Shown here: piece after piece, positions 43,306 through 52,127 of the stretch
Numbering within the stretch: position 1 is the stretch's first letter
Layout: every line of letters starts with the position of its first letter
Source of the DNA: Ralstonia wenshanensis
GTDB taxonomy: Bacteria > Pseudomonadota > Gammaproteobacteria > Burkholderiales > Burkholderiaceae
Assembly: GCF_021173085.1 (NCBI RefSeq)
Contig: NZ_CP076413.1
Span: 2,170,001-2,234,000, forward strand
Length of the DNA stretch: 64,000 bases
Direction of reading: 5' to 3'
The notes under the pieces: generated by a model
What the model was told of the DNA's origin: nothing
Seen by the model: only the letters and a program-made list of their open reading frames with translations
Databases searched by the model: none
Translations under genes and position numbers: made by a program

Positions 43306-44193
43306 ATGAGCGAACGCGCTCACTACGCCACCCTCATCACCGCACCGCAACTGGCCGCACTGCAGCAGAGCGCGCCCGAAGCGGTGGTCGTCATCGATTG
43401 CAGCTTTGACCTCGCCAACCCCGCCGCGGGGCGCGATGCGTATCACGCCAGCCACGTGCCCGGCGCGTTCTACATGCATCTCGACAACGAGCTGTCGGGC
43501 CCCAAAACCGGCACCAACGGCCGCCACCCGCTGCCCGATGCCGAAGCGCTGGTCGCGCGCTTGCAGGCGCTGGGCGTGGACGACGACACGCAAGTCGTCG
43601 CGTACGACCGCCAGGGCAGCATGTATGCGGCGCGCCTGTGGTGGCTGCTGCGCTGGGTCGGCCATGCCGATGTGGCCGTGCTTGATGGCGGCCTGCAAGC
43701 CTGGGAAGCGGCGCACTTCCCGGTCGACCAGGTCGTTCCCGAAGAGCCGCAGCTCAACGCTACGCCCGGCAACATCACGCGCAAGCCATCGCTCGTACAG
43801 ATGGTCACTGCGGAGATCGTGCAGAAATACCTGGGCCACGCCGACAAGCCAATCGTCGATGCCCGCGCCCCAGACCGCTACCGCGGTGAGAACGAAACGC
43901 TCGACCCTGTGGGTGGCCACATCCCGGGCGCACGCAACCGCTTCTTCCGTGACAACCTGCAGGCAGACGGCACTTTCAAGCCTGCGGAACAATTGCGTGC
44001 CGACTTTACCGGCGTGCTCGCGGGCGCCCAGCCGCAAGACGCGACGTTGCAGTGTGGCTCTGGCGTGACGGCCTGCCACAACGCACTGGCCATGGAGATC
44101 GCCGGTCTCACGGGCGCGGCCCTCTACGCCGGATCATGGAGCGAGTGGTGCAGCGACCCGTCGCGTCCGGTGGCGACGGGGCCGAATCCGTAA
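43306..44193 (+). CDS. sseA: Sulfurtransferase (thiosulfate / 3-mercaptopyruvate type)
   Basis: A 295-residue tandem rhodanese protein. The inactive N-terminal domain includes VVIDCSFDLANPAAGRDAYHASHVPGA; the C-terminal catalytic domain has PIVDARAPDRYRG and the active-site loop QCGSGVTACHN with catalytic Cys near residue 250. CGSGVTA is closer to the CG(S/T)G(V/I)TA loop of mercaptopyruvate sulfurtransferases than to CRKGVTA of thiosulfate enzymes. GAGATT lies shortly before the ATG. A bidirectional terminator follows. Confidence 0.9.
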   Translation: MSERAHYATLITAPQLAALQQSAPEAVVVIDCSFDLANPAAGRDAYHASHVPGAFYMHLDNELSGPKTGTNGRHPLPDAEALVARLQALGVDDDTQVVAYDRQGSMYAARLWWLLRWVGHADVAVLDGGLQAWEAAHFPVDQVVPEEPQLNATPGNITRKPSLVQMVTAEIVQKYLGHADKPIVDARAPDRYRGENETLDPVGGHIPGARNRFFRDNLQADGTFKPAEQLRADFTGVLAGAQPQDATLQCGSGVTACHNALAMEIAGLTGAALYAGSWSEWCSDPSRPVATGPNP

Positions 44194-44214
44194 TCTGCGA
44201 ATCTGGCGTGCAGC

Positions 44215-44243
44215 AAAAAGCCCGGCATCGACCGGGCTTTTTT
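44215..44243. terminator. Bidirectional terminator between sseA and the ZIP transporter
   Basis: AGCCCGG and CCGGGCT pair around CATCGA with five A before and six T after, suitable for both converging transcripts. Confidence 0.88.
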
Positions 44244-44263
44244 CTTGAGGGCGATGCGGCGCG

Positions 44264-45070
44264 TCAGTGCGCGTGACCGTGCAAACCTTCGGTCAGCAAA
44301 AAGATCATCGCGATGCCTGCCGCAATCAATGCGACCTGCACCGCCGATTCCTGCCAGCGCGGCCGGCGCTTCATCTGCGGCATCAGATCGCACACGGCGA
44401 TGTAAATGAAGCTGCTCGACGCCACCACCAGCACGTATGGAATCCACGACGTCAGGCGATCCAGCAAATAATAGCCAAGCACCGCGCCCACCAACGCGCA
44501 AACACTGCAGAGCAGGTTGTAGACAAAGGCGCGCGTCTTGGTGAACCCGGCGTTGAGCAGCACCATGAAGTCGCCAATCTCTTGCGGAATCTCGTGAGCG
44601 GCAATCGCCAGCGCGGTGACGATGCCTACCCTGGTGTCCGCCAGGAAGGCTGCGGCAATGACGATGCCGTCCGAAAAGTTATGCAAGCCATCGCCTACCA
44701 GGATCATCAGGCCGCTGCGGCCCGCTTCCTGCCGGTCATGGCCGTGGTGATGTCCGTGACCATCGCCCTCGTGATGATGTGAATGGCGGATCAGCGAGAT
44801 CTTTTCCAGCAGGAAGAAACCCAGCAGCCCAGCCAGCAACGTGGCGAACAACGCATGCGTGTTGGGCTCGATGCCGCGATGCGCTTCGAACGCCTCCGGC
44901 AACGAATGCAGCAGCGACGTGGCCAGCAGCACGCCTACCGAAAAACTGACCATCCGATCGACCATGCGCGACAGCACCGTCAATGACAGCACGGCGGCGC
45001 CCGCCATGCTGCCGATGCCAGACAGCGCGGTGGCGAGAAGAATGCCTAACAGGGTGGTATCGAAGGTCAT
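44264..45070 (-). CDS. ZIP family metal transporter
   Basis: A 268-residue inner membrane protein with about eight transmembrane segments. The family signature is in segments IV-V: VGDGLHNFSDGIVIAAAF and AIAAHEIPQEIGDF, whose His, Asn, Asp and Glu line the metal path. A cytoplasmic His-rich loop (HSHHHEGDGHGHHHGHD) near residue 95 is typical of zinc-handling members. ZIP proteins import zinc or other divalent metals into the cytosol. The frame opens 31 codons upstream, but the ATG at MTFDTTLLG matches family length. No metal-responsive operator was seen. Confidence 0.9.
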   Translation of the reverse strand: MTFDTTLLGILLATALSGIGSMAGAAVLSLTVLSRMVDRMVSFSVGVLLATSLLHSLPEAFEAHRGIEPNTHALFATLLAGLLGFFLLEKISLIRHSHHHEGDGHGHHHGHDRQEAGRSGLMILVGDGLHNFSDGIVIAAAFLADTRVGIVTALAIAAHEIPQEIGDFMVLLNAGFTKTRAFVYNLLCSVCALVGAVLGYYLLDRLTSWIPYVLVVASSSFIYIAVCDLMPQMKRRPRWQESAVQVALIAAGIAMIFLLTEGLHGHAH

Positions 45071-45166
45071 GCGGAGGTGACGCAGCGGGAGCCAATAAAC
45101 GCAACAGAGTTGCAAGAAGGGCGAATTGTATGCCGCTTTACCAACCTTTGCCAGCACAGACAACAG

Positions 45167-45196
45167 AAAAAAGGCCCCAGCGACTGCGAGGGCCTT
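45167..45196 (-). terminator. Intrinsic terminator of the dienelactone hydrolase-like gene
   Basis: On the minus strand AAGGCCC and GGGCCTT form a 7-bp stem with a 12-nt loop followed by TTTTC. Confidence 0.8.
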
Positions 45197-45218
45197 CCGT
45201 GTTCAGCGCGTGGCGGCG

Positions 45219-46097
45219 CTACACCACCCCGTGATCCTTGAACCAGGCGAGGCACTTCTTCCAGCCATCTTCTGCGTCGGCCTTCACATAGCTCGGTCGG
45301 TAATCTGCATGAAACGCATGGCCGGAATTCGGATACACGATGATGCGTGATGCGTGCGCCTTGGGGTTCTTGGATTTTTCCAACGCGGTCTTCATCGTGT
45401 CGCGCACGTCTTCCGTGATCACGGTGTCCTTCGCGCCGTAGAGACCCAGCACGGGCGCCTTCAATTCGTCCACCTTGTCGATGGGCGAAGCCGGTTGCAG
45501 CGGATTCGGATTGCCCTTCAGCGGCCCGTACCAGGACACTGCAGCCTTGATGCTGGGATTGCGCTCCGCGGCAAACCAGACGTGACGCCCACCCCAGCAG
45601 AAACCGGTGATGCCGATACGCGCCGCGTCGCCACCGTTCTCCTTGGCCCATGCGACCGTGGCGTCGATATCGCCTGCCACCTGTGAATCCGGCACCTTGG
45701 AGACCACGTTGGCAACGGTTTCCTGCACCGTGCCGTAAGCACGCGGATCTCCCTGGCGCACAAACAACTCAGGCGCGATCGCCAGATAGCCGAGCTTGGC
45801 AAAGCGCCGGCAAATATCGGCAATGTATTCGTGCACGCCAAAGATCTCGCTGACGACAATCACCACCGGAAGCTTCGTCTTGCCCTCCGGCTGGGCACGA
45901 TAAGCCGGCATCTTGAAATCGCCAACGGGCACAGTCACCTCGCCCGCCGTCAACCCATTGAAATCGGTATGGATAGTCTGCGCAGACACCGGTAGCACCG
46001 CAGCCGCAAAGGCCGAGCCCAGTGCGGTCTTCATGAAGCCGCGACGGTCAAAGCTGCGGCCGGGTACCAGGCTCTCCACTTCTGCATCAAGCTGCAT
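45219..46097 (-). CDS. Tat-exported dienelactone hydrolase family protein
   Basis: A 292-residue alpha/beta hydrolase. Residues 18-40 form a twin-arginine signal (DRRGFMKTALGSAFAAAVLPVSA), so the folded enzyme is predicted to be exported to the periplasm. The mature part has VVIVVSEIFGVHEYIADICRR, the nucleophile elbow GFCWGG with catalytic Cys near residue 170, AKDTVI (Asp) and NSGHAFH (His), the complete DLH triad. Classical DLH acts in the cytosol on chlorocatechol-derived lactones; an exported form probably has another ester or lactone substrate. It is flanked by NDH-2 and ZIP genes with no ring-cleavage genes nearby. Confidence 0.88.
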   Translation of the reverse strand: MQLDAEVESLVPGRSFDRRGFMKTALGSAFAAAVLPVSAQTIHTDFNGLTAGEVTVPVGDFKMPAYRAQPEGKTKLPVVIVVSEIFGVHEYIADICRRFAKLGYLAIAPELFVRQGDPRAYGTVQETVANVVSKVPDSQVAGDIDATVAWAKENGGDAARIGITGFCWGGRHVWFAAERNPSIKAAVSWYGPLKGNPNPLQPASPIDKVDELKAPVLGLYGAKDTVITEDVRDTMKTALEKSKNPKAHASRIIVYPNSGHAFHADYRPSYVKADAEDGWKKCLAWFKDHGVV

Positions 46098-46205
46098 CGC
46101 ACTCTCCTCCCGCCCTTGGACGGTTACGGTGAACGAAGCGGCTAGTCTACCGAAGCGGTTGCATTGCTGCAGAGCCAGGCATCCAGCGCAAGCAACAGGA
46201 ACAGC

Positions 46206-47540
46206 CTAGTGCAGCTTGACCCGCGGATTCGTCTTGCTGCGCAGCCAGTGCATGACCGTATCCACCGACATGCGCACCCAACCGTGCAACGCCAGCACGT
46301 GCATGCGATACAGCGACGTGTACATCAGCCGCGCCATCAGGCCTTCGATGAACATCGATCCGCCGATCAGCCCGCCCATCAGGCTGCCCACAGCGCTGAA
46401 ATGGCCCAGCGACACCAGCGAGCCGAGATCCTTGAACGCGAACGGCTGGACCGGCTTGCCATCCATGCGCTTGCGCAACGCGTCGAACAGATAGGTGGCC
46501 TGCTGATGCGCCGCCTGCGCACGCGGCGGCACGCTGGTTGACGCCTCGGGCCACGGGCAGCTTGCGCAATCGCCAAAGGCGTAGATCGAATCGTCGCCTT
46601 CCACCTGCAGCGTGCGTGAGACGACAACCTGACCCAGCTTGTTCACCGGCAACCCGAGCTCACCCAGCACCGACGGCGCGCGGATGCCCGCAGCCCACAC
46701 GGTCAGATCTGCCGGAATGGACTTGCCGCTGGCCGTGTTGACGGCGCTTGCGGTGACTTCCGTCACCCGTTCGCTGGTGATGACGTCCACGTCGAGCTTG
46801 TGCAGCAGCTCAGTGGTCGCAGCCGAAATGCGCTCCTTGAGCACCGGCAAAATACGCGGGCCGCCTTCGATCAAATGGATGCGGATGTCGTGGCGCGGGT
46901 CCAGCTTGTGCAGGCCATAAGCGGCCAGCACGTGGGCCGTATTGCGCAGCTCTGCTGAGAGTTCCACGCCTGTGGCGCCCGCACCGACGATGGCGATGTC
47001 AACCTGCGGACGCGCATCGCCCACGCCGTTCTGTGCGCGCATGCACGCTGCAATGAGCCTGCGGCGGAAGCGCTCGGCCTGCCATGCGGTGTCGAGGGCG
47101 ATGGCGTGCTCGGCCGTGCCCGGCACGCCGAAGAAATGCGTCACGCTACCGATGGACAACACCAGCGTGTCGTACGAAATGGCGCGCTCGGGCAGCACCT
47201 CTGTGCCGTCGGCGTCAACGCATCCGGACACGATGATGGACTTGGCGACGCGATCAAGGCCCTTCAGCTCGCCCTGCTGGAATTCGAAGCCATGCCAGCG
47301 CGCCTGTGCCGCGTATTCGAGCTGATGCGTGTTCGGATCCATGCTGCCGGCGGCGACTTCATGCAGCAGCGGTTTCCAGATGTGTGTGGGGTTGCGGTCG
47401 ACCAGAACGACCTGGGCTGCGCCGCGCTTGCCGAGCTTGTCGCCCAGTCGCGTTGCAAGTTCCAACCCGCCGGCGCCCCCGCCGACCACCACAATGCGCG
47501 GCCCGTTCGCCCCGCCCGCGCCATCCGTTTGCCTTGCCAT
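46206..47540 (-). CDS. ndh: Type II NADH:quinone oxidoreductase (NDH-2)
   Basis: A 444-residue peripheral-membrane flavoprotein that passes electrons from NADH to quinone without pumping protons. FAD site RIVVVGGGAGGLELATRLG is at the start, the NADH site IAIVGAGATGVELSAEL near residue 165, and the second FAD contact YAFGDCASCPWP near residue 300. AAHQQATYLF then follows, and a C-terminal amphipathic part (SMFIEGLMARLMYTSLYRMH) binds the membrane. The chosen ATG has AGGAGAGG upstream; the longer frame has no such signal. A 12-bp palindrome lies 31 bp ahead of the start. Confidence 0.9.
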   Translation of the reverse strand: MARQTDGAGGANGPRIVVVGGGAGGLELATRLGDKLGKRGAAQVVLVDRNPTHIWKPLLHEVAAGSMDPNTHQLEYAAQARWHGFEFQQGELKGLDRVAKSIIVSGCVDADGTEVLPERAISYDTLVLSIGSVTHFFGVPGTAEHAIALDTAWQAERFRRRLIAACMRAQNGVGDARPQVDIAIVGAGATGVELSAELRNTAHVLAAYGLHKLDPRHDIRIHLIEGGPRILPVLKERISAATTELLHKLDVDVITSERVTEVTASAVNTASGKSIPADLTVWAAGIRAPSVLGELGLPVNKLGQVVVSRTLQVEGDDSIYAFGDCASCPWPEASTSVPPRAQAAHQQATYLFDALRKRMDGKPVQPFAFKDLGSLVSLGHFSAVGSLMGGLIGGSMFIEGLMARLMYTSLYRMHVLALHGWVRMSVDTVMHWLRSKTNPRVKLH

Positions 47541-47570
47541 GTGCCTCTCCTGGAGCCGTTGAATCTTTTC

Positions 47571-47582
47571 GATCACGTGATC
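47571..47582. promoter_or_regulatory. Perfect palindrome GATCACGTGATC upstream of NDH-2
   Basis: A 12-bp perfect palindrome 31-42 bp before the ndh start. The position suits a repressor site or a 5' UTR structure. The rest of the 207-bp gap to polA shows no other clear motif. Confidence 0.45.
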
Positions 47583-47747
47583 TGTCAGGTGCAGTCTGCT
47601 GCAACGCAAAATTCACCGCAACCCCGCGCGCATGGATATGGCGAATCATGACGACCGCATGCCCAGGCCATCCGCAGGCTGCCTCGGCAGGCAAACTCGC
47701 GCCACGCATTGTTTTACGGTGCGGCGCTCAGCTGGCAAGCGATTGCG

Positions 47748-50561
47748 TCAGTGCGCCTCTTCCCAGTTGGCGCCTACACCCACTTCGGCCACCAGGGGCA
47801 CGCGCAACGTTGCGACGCTGCACATGAGCTCGGGCAGACGCTCGCGCACCACGGCCAATTCGTCCTGCGGAACTTCCAGAACCAGTTCATCGTGCACCTG
47901 CATGACCAAGCGCGAGCGCATCGCCTCGGCTTCGAGCCAACCTTGCACAGCCAACATCGACAGCTTGATCAGGTCAGCCGCCGTGCCTTGCATCGGCGCA
48001 TTAATGGCGGCGCGCTCGGCAGCCTGGCGGCGCGGGCCGTTGCCGCCATTGATGTCGGGCAGCCACAGGCGACGGCCGAAGACGGTCTCCACGTAGCCTT
48101 GCTCGCGCGCGCACTGGCGAGTTTGGTCCATGTAGCTCGCGGCGCCGGGGTAGCGGGCGAAGTAGCGATCGATATAGAGCTTGGCAGCGTCGCGCCCGAT
48201 GCCCAGGTTGCTCGCCAGGCCGAACGCGCTCATGCCGTAGATCAGACCGAAGTTGATGACCTTGGCCACACGGCGCTGGTCGGGTGAGACCTCCAGCGGC
48301 GTCACGTTGAACACTTCGGCGGCCGTTGCGCGGTGCACATCCTGGCCCTCACGGAACGCACGCATCAGGCCTTCGTCCTGCGACAGATGCGCCATGATGC
48401 GCAGTTCGATTTGCGAGTAGTCGGCCGACACGATCACGCTGCCCTCCGGCGCGATGAACGCTTCGCGGATGCGTCGCCCTTCTTCCGTGCGCACCGGAAT
48501 GTTCTGCAGGTTCGGATCGGTCGAGGCCAGACGCCCTGTCACCGCCGTCGCCTGACCGTAGGTGGTGTGAACGCGGCCAGTGCGCGGGTTGACCATCTTG
48601 GGCAGCTTGTCGGTGTAGGTGGACTTGAGCTTGGCCAGGCCCCGGTAATCGAGCAGCAGCTTCGGCAGGGGGTAGTCTTCGGCCAGCTTCTGCAGCACTT
48701 CTTCGTCAGTCGACGGCGCGCCGCTCGCGGTCTTCTTGATGACCGGCAGCTTCATCTGGTTGAAGAAGATGTCACCGATCTGCTTGGGCGAGCCGAGATT
48801 GAACGGCTGCCCGGCAAGCTTGTGCGCCTCGGCCTCCAGATCGATCAGGCGCAAGCCCAGCTCGTTGCTCTGCCTGGCCAGGCGTTCGGCATCGATCAGC
48901 ACGCCGTTGCGCTCCATTTTCTGCAGCACGATGGAGGTCGGCATTTCGATCTGCTCGTAGACGTAGCACAGCTTGTCGTCTTCGGCCACCTTGGGGAACA
49001 GCGTGCGATGCAGGCGCAGCGTGATATCGGCGTCCTCCGCCGCATACTCGGTCGCGCGATCGAGCGGCACCTCATCAAAACCGATCTGCGATGCACCCTT
49101 GCCGCACACCGCTTCGTAGGTGATCGTCTTCAAGTGCAGCACGCGCTCGGCAAGCGCGTCCATGCCGTGATTGCGGTGAGATTCCAGCACGTACGATTCG
49201 AGCATCGTGTCGTGCTCGATGCCGCGCAGCGCGATGCCATGGTTGGCAAACACATGTGCGTCGTACTTCAGATGCTGGCCGACCTTCTTGCGCGATTCAT
49301 CTTCAAGCCACAGCTTCATGCGCGCGAGCACGGTGTCTCGCGAGAGCTGCGCCGCTGCATCAAACCCGGCCACATCCGGGCCGCGATGCGCCACCGGAAT
49401 GTAGCAAGCCTCGCCCGGCTTGACCGACAGCGAAATGCCTACCAACTGCGCGAGCATCGGGTCGATGGATGTCGTCTCGGTATCGATGCAGACGAGGTCC
49501 ACTTCATCCAGACGCTGCATCCACGATTCGAGCTGCGCTTCGGTCGTCACCGTCTCATACTTGATCTCGTCGGGCGGCGCTTCCACATCGAACAGGTTGG
49601 CCTGGGCCTGCAGTTGTGCAGCCTCGCCGGCGTAGTTCTTCACCGGCGTCGCGGCCTTGCGCGCAGCACCCACGCTTCGCGTATCGGGCAGCGCATCGCC
49701 GGAAGCCTCGCGCAACCACGTCTTGAAGCCATAACGCGAGAAGAAATCGACGAGCTTGGATTTGTCTTCGCCGCCGTCGATCAGCGCATCGAATGTCGGC
49801 ACCTCCTTGCTGAGGTCGCAGTCGAGCTTCACGGTCAGCAGTTCGCGGCCCTTGGGTAGCCACTCAAGCGTGTTGCGCAGGTTGTCGCCCACCACGCCCT
49901 TGATCTCGCCTGCGCGCGCGATGACGTTGTCGAGCGAGCCGAATTCCGTCAGCCATTTCACCGCGGTTTTCGGGCCCACCTTCGGCACGCCGGGCACGTT
50001 GTCCACGGTGTCGCCAATCAGCGAGAGATAGTCGACGATACGTTCGGGCGGCACGCCGAACTTGGCTTGCACGCCCGCCGGGTCGAGCGTTTCGTTGGTC
50101 ATGGTATTGACCAGCGTGACGTGATCATTCACCAATTGAGCGAGGTCCTTATCACCCGTTGAGACGATGGTCCGAACGCCTTCGCGAGCGGCCCGTTCAG
50201 CCAGGGTGCCGATCACATCGTCGGCCTCGACACCTTCGATCACCAGAATGGGCCAGCCCAATGCCCGCACGGCTTCATGGATCGGTTCGATCTGCGCGCG
50301 CAGGTCGTCGGGCATGGGCGCGCGGTGTTCTTTGTAGGCCGGATAGAGGTCGTCGCGAAAGGTCTTGCCTTTGGCGTCGAAAATGCAGGCGCTATACTTG
50401 GCCGGGTAGTCGTTGCGCAGTTTGCGCAGCATATTCACGATGCCGTAGATGGCCCCCGTAGGAAACCCTTCTCCGTTTCGCAAGTCGGGCAGTGCGTGAT
50501 AGGCACGGTACAGATAACTCGAGCCATCGACGAGCAACAGCGTTTCTTGACTTTCCGACAT
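47748..50561 (-). CDS. polA: DNA polymerase I
   Basis: A 937-residue polymerase for repair and Okazaki fragment processing. Residues 1-290 form the 5' nuclease (LLLVDGSSYLYRAYHALPD; STGDKDLAQLV). The 3'-5' exonuclease keeps its catalytic residues (CIDTETTS near 357), so proofreading is intact. Polymerase motif A DYSQIELRIMAH is near 713 and motif C QVHDELVLEVP near 888. I chose the ATG giving MSESQETL, with AGAG 9 bp upstream; an ATG two codons earlier overlaps the start of the divergent LOG gene. The very long upstream open frame is non-coding. Confidence 0.96.
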   Translation of the reverse strand: MSESQETLLLVDGSSYLYRAYHALPDLRNGEGFPTGAIYGIVNMLRKLRNDYPAKYSACIFDAKGKTFRDDLYPAYKEHRAPMPDDLRAQIEPIHEAVRALGWPILVIEGVEADDVIGTLAERAAREGVRTIVSTGDKDLAQLVNDHVTLVNTMTNETLDPAGVQAKFGVPPERIVDYLSLIGDTVDNVPGVPKVGPKTAVKWLTEFGSLDNVIARAGEIKGVVGDNLRNTLEWLPKGRELLTVKLDCDLSKEVPTFDALIDGGEDKSKLVDFFSRYGFKTWLREASGDALPDTRSVGAARKAATPVKNYAGEAAQLQAQANLFDVEAPPDEIKYETVTTEAQLESWMQRLDEVDLVCIDTETTSIDPMLAQLVGISLSVKPGEACYIPVAHRGPDVAGFDAAAQLSRDTVLARMKLWLEDESRKKVGQHLKYDAHVFANHGIALRGIEHDTMLESYVLESHRNHGMDALAERVLHLKTITYEAVCGKGASQIGFDEVPLDRATEYAAEDADITLRLHRTLFPKVAEDDKLCYVYEQIEMPTSIVLQKMERNGVLIDAERLARQSNELGLRLIDLEAEAHKLAGQPFNLGSPKQIGDIFFNQMKLPVIKKTASGAPSTDEEVLQKLAEDYPLPKLLLDYRGLAKLKSTYTDKLPKMVNPRTGRVHTTYGQATAVTGRLASTDPNLQNIPVRTEEGRRIREAFIAPEGSVIVSADYSQIELRIMAHLSQDEGLMRAFREGQDVHRATAAEVFNVTPLEVSPDQRRVAKVINFGLIYGMSAFGLASNLGIGRDAAKLYIDRYFARYPGAASYMDQTRQCAREQGYVETVFGRRLWLPDINGGNGPRRQAAERAAINAPMQGTAADLIKLSMLAVQGWLEAEAMRSRLVMQVHDELVLEVPQDELAVVRERLPELMCSVATLRVPLVAEVGVGANWEEAH

Positions 50562-50565
50562 TCCC

Positions 50566-51519
50566 ATGGACTCTAAAGTGACTGGCACGCCAAAAGGCGT
50601 TTCCGATAATGGCGCTTCTGCTGAAGGCGACTTGGCAAAGCAGGCTGCTGGTGCTTCCGCGACGGAGGTTTCGGCGGCTGAACTGACCGGAGTGAGCCCC
50701 TCGCGCCAGGCCACCACCGCCGACATGGACGTCAACGTGACAGTGGGCGTTGAACACGAGCCCAAAGCTGACGTGTCACACGGCCGTACCGATCGCAAGA
50801 TGATCCCCAGCCTGCGGGCACTCGCCGACGAAGAACGCGCTACCGCAAAGAAAGCGCGCGCCTCCTGGCAGATGTTCACGATTATGGCAGAGTTCATCGA
50901 GGCGACCGAGTACCTCTCGGAGATCCGTCCGGCCGTCTCGATCTATGGCAGCGCGCGCCTGCGCGAGGATTCGCCGTACTACGAACGCACCATCGAAATC
51001 GCCCGGTTGTTCTCGGATGCGGGCTTCGCCGTCATCTCCGGCGGCGGCCCCGGCATCATGGAAGCGGCCAACAAGGGCGCGCACGCCGGCAAGTCGGCCA
51101 GCGTCGGCCTGAACATCGAACTGCCGCACGAACAGCAAGGCAATCGATACCAGGACATCTCGATGCGCTTCCGCCATTTCTTCACACGCAAGGTCACCTT
51201 CGTGAAGAACTCGGATGCGTTCATCGTCATGCCCGGCGGTTTCGGCACGCTCGATGAACTGGCTGAAGTGCTCACGCTTGTCCAGACCGGCAAATCGCGC
51301 AGTGTTCCGGTGGTCATGTTCGGCAGCCATTTCTGGAAGGGCCTGCTGGATTGGTTCCGCTTCACGCTGCTGCCAATGGGCCTGATTGCCGAGCACGACC
51401 TGGACATCATGCGCATCGTCGACGAACCCAAGGACGCGCTCGATGCCGTCTACGAGTTCTACGAAAAGCGCGAAGGTACCTCGCCGATTCCGCCCAAGGA
51501 AGAAATGTTCTATCTGTAA
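50566..51519 (+). CDS. LOG family / TIGR00730 Rossmann-fold protein
   Basis: A protein of up to 317 residues with the nucleotide-binding SGGGPGIMEAANKGA and the LOG signature PGGFGTLDELAEVL near residue 225. Relatives are cytokinin-activating phosphoribohydrolases or nucleotide 5'-monophosphate nucleosidases. The first 80 residues are low-complexity and poorly conserved. The start shown overlaps the polA start region and lacks a Shine-Dalgarno; in-frame ATGs at 50725 and 50800 are alternatives that would leave room for a polA promoter. It is followed by DUF2782 and thrB. Confidence 0.85.
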   Translation: MDSKVTGTPKGVSDNGASAEGDLAKQAAGASATEVSAAELTGVSPSRQATTADMDVNVTVGVEHEPKADVSHGRTDRKMIPSLRALADEERATAKKARASWQMFTIMAEFIEATEYLSEIRPAVSIYGSARLREDSPYYERTIEIARLFSDAGFAVISGGGPGIMEAANKGAHAGKSASVGLNIELPHEQQGNRYQDISMRFRHFFTRKVTFVKNSDAFIVMPGGFGTLDELAEVLTLVQTGKSRSVPVVMFGSHFWKGLLDWFRFTLLPMGLIAEHDLDIMRIVDEPKDALDAVYEFYEKREGTSPIPPKEEMFYL

Positions 51520-51610
51520 CCTTGGGTGTGGCATTTCGCGCCACGCGAACGGACGATGGCGGGAGGCTGGACTGCTAGAATGTAGGGTCTCAGATCACCC
51601 GCCGGAGTCC

Positions 51611-52042
51611 ATGATGGATTCGCTGCTTCACCCGTCCGCCCCCGTCCACTCCGGCTTTGCCAATGCCGCGCGTCTGATGCGCCACGCTGGGCTGCTGGCA
51701 GGCGCCGTTTTTTGCCTCGCCCTGCCCGCGCACGCCGAAGTGACTTCCGACAGCGCCGGCCTGGACCTGCCGGACGTTAAAGCGATCAACAATCAGCCGA
51801 TTTCCAAGCCGACCCACGGCGCGATCCACAACGAGCGCGTCAAACCGAGCTTCGACTACCGCGACAACGACGGAACGCAGGTGGAGGAATACCGCTTCCA
51901 GAAGGGCCAGGCACCGGACATCCATGTCAAATCGGGCATGGGCACCTCCTACAACATGAGCAAGCCCGAAGACAGCTCGCCGCGCATTCGTGAGCGCGGC
52001 AATATCGATCGTGTGCCCTCGGTCAACGTCCTGAAGTTCTAA
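51611..52042 (+). CDS. DUF2782 family periplasmic protein
   Basis: A 143-residue exported protein with signal peptide (VFCLALPAHAE, cleavage near residue 42). The mature part is short and polar; TQVEEYRFQKGQAPDIHVKSG matches the DUF2782 pattern (EYR followed by a short beta stretch), and the gene sits between polA and thrB as in Pseudomonas. GGAG lies 5-6 bp before the ATG, and a second ATG follows directly. The function is unknown. It is 85 bp upstream of thrB. Confidence 0.75.
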   Translation: MMDSLLHPSAPVHSGFANAARLMRHAGLLAGAVFCLALPAHAEVTSDSAGLDLPDVKAINNQPISKPTHGAIHNERVKPSFDYRDNDGTQVEEYRFQKGQAPDIHVKSGMGTSYNMSKPEDSSPRIRERGNIDRVPSVNVLKF

Positions 52043-52127
52043 GCCTGTGCCGCGAGCGCGGCGCCTGCAAGCCGGCTCCATGGTGGGCCGGTTGCAATTC
52101 CCTCCACCCGTTTCCCATTCCTGAAGC

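Noticed and set aside
42232-44079. A 615-codon open frame on the minus strand
   Set aside because: It spans the antisense of two well-supported genes (DMT transporter and sulfurtransferase) and shows no family motif.
50568-50897. N-terminal extension of polA of about 110 codons
   Set aside because: DNA polymerase I begins at MSESQETLLLVDG; the extension is low-complexity and antisense to the LOG gene.
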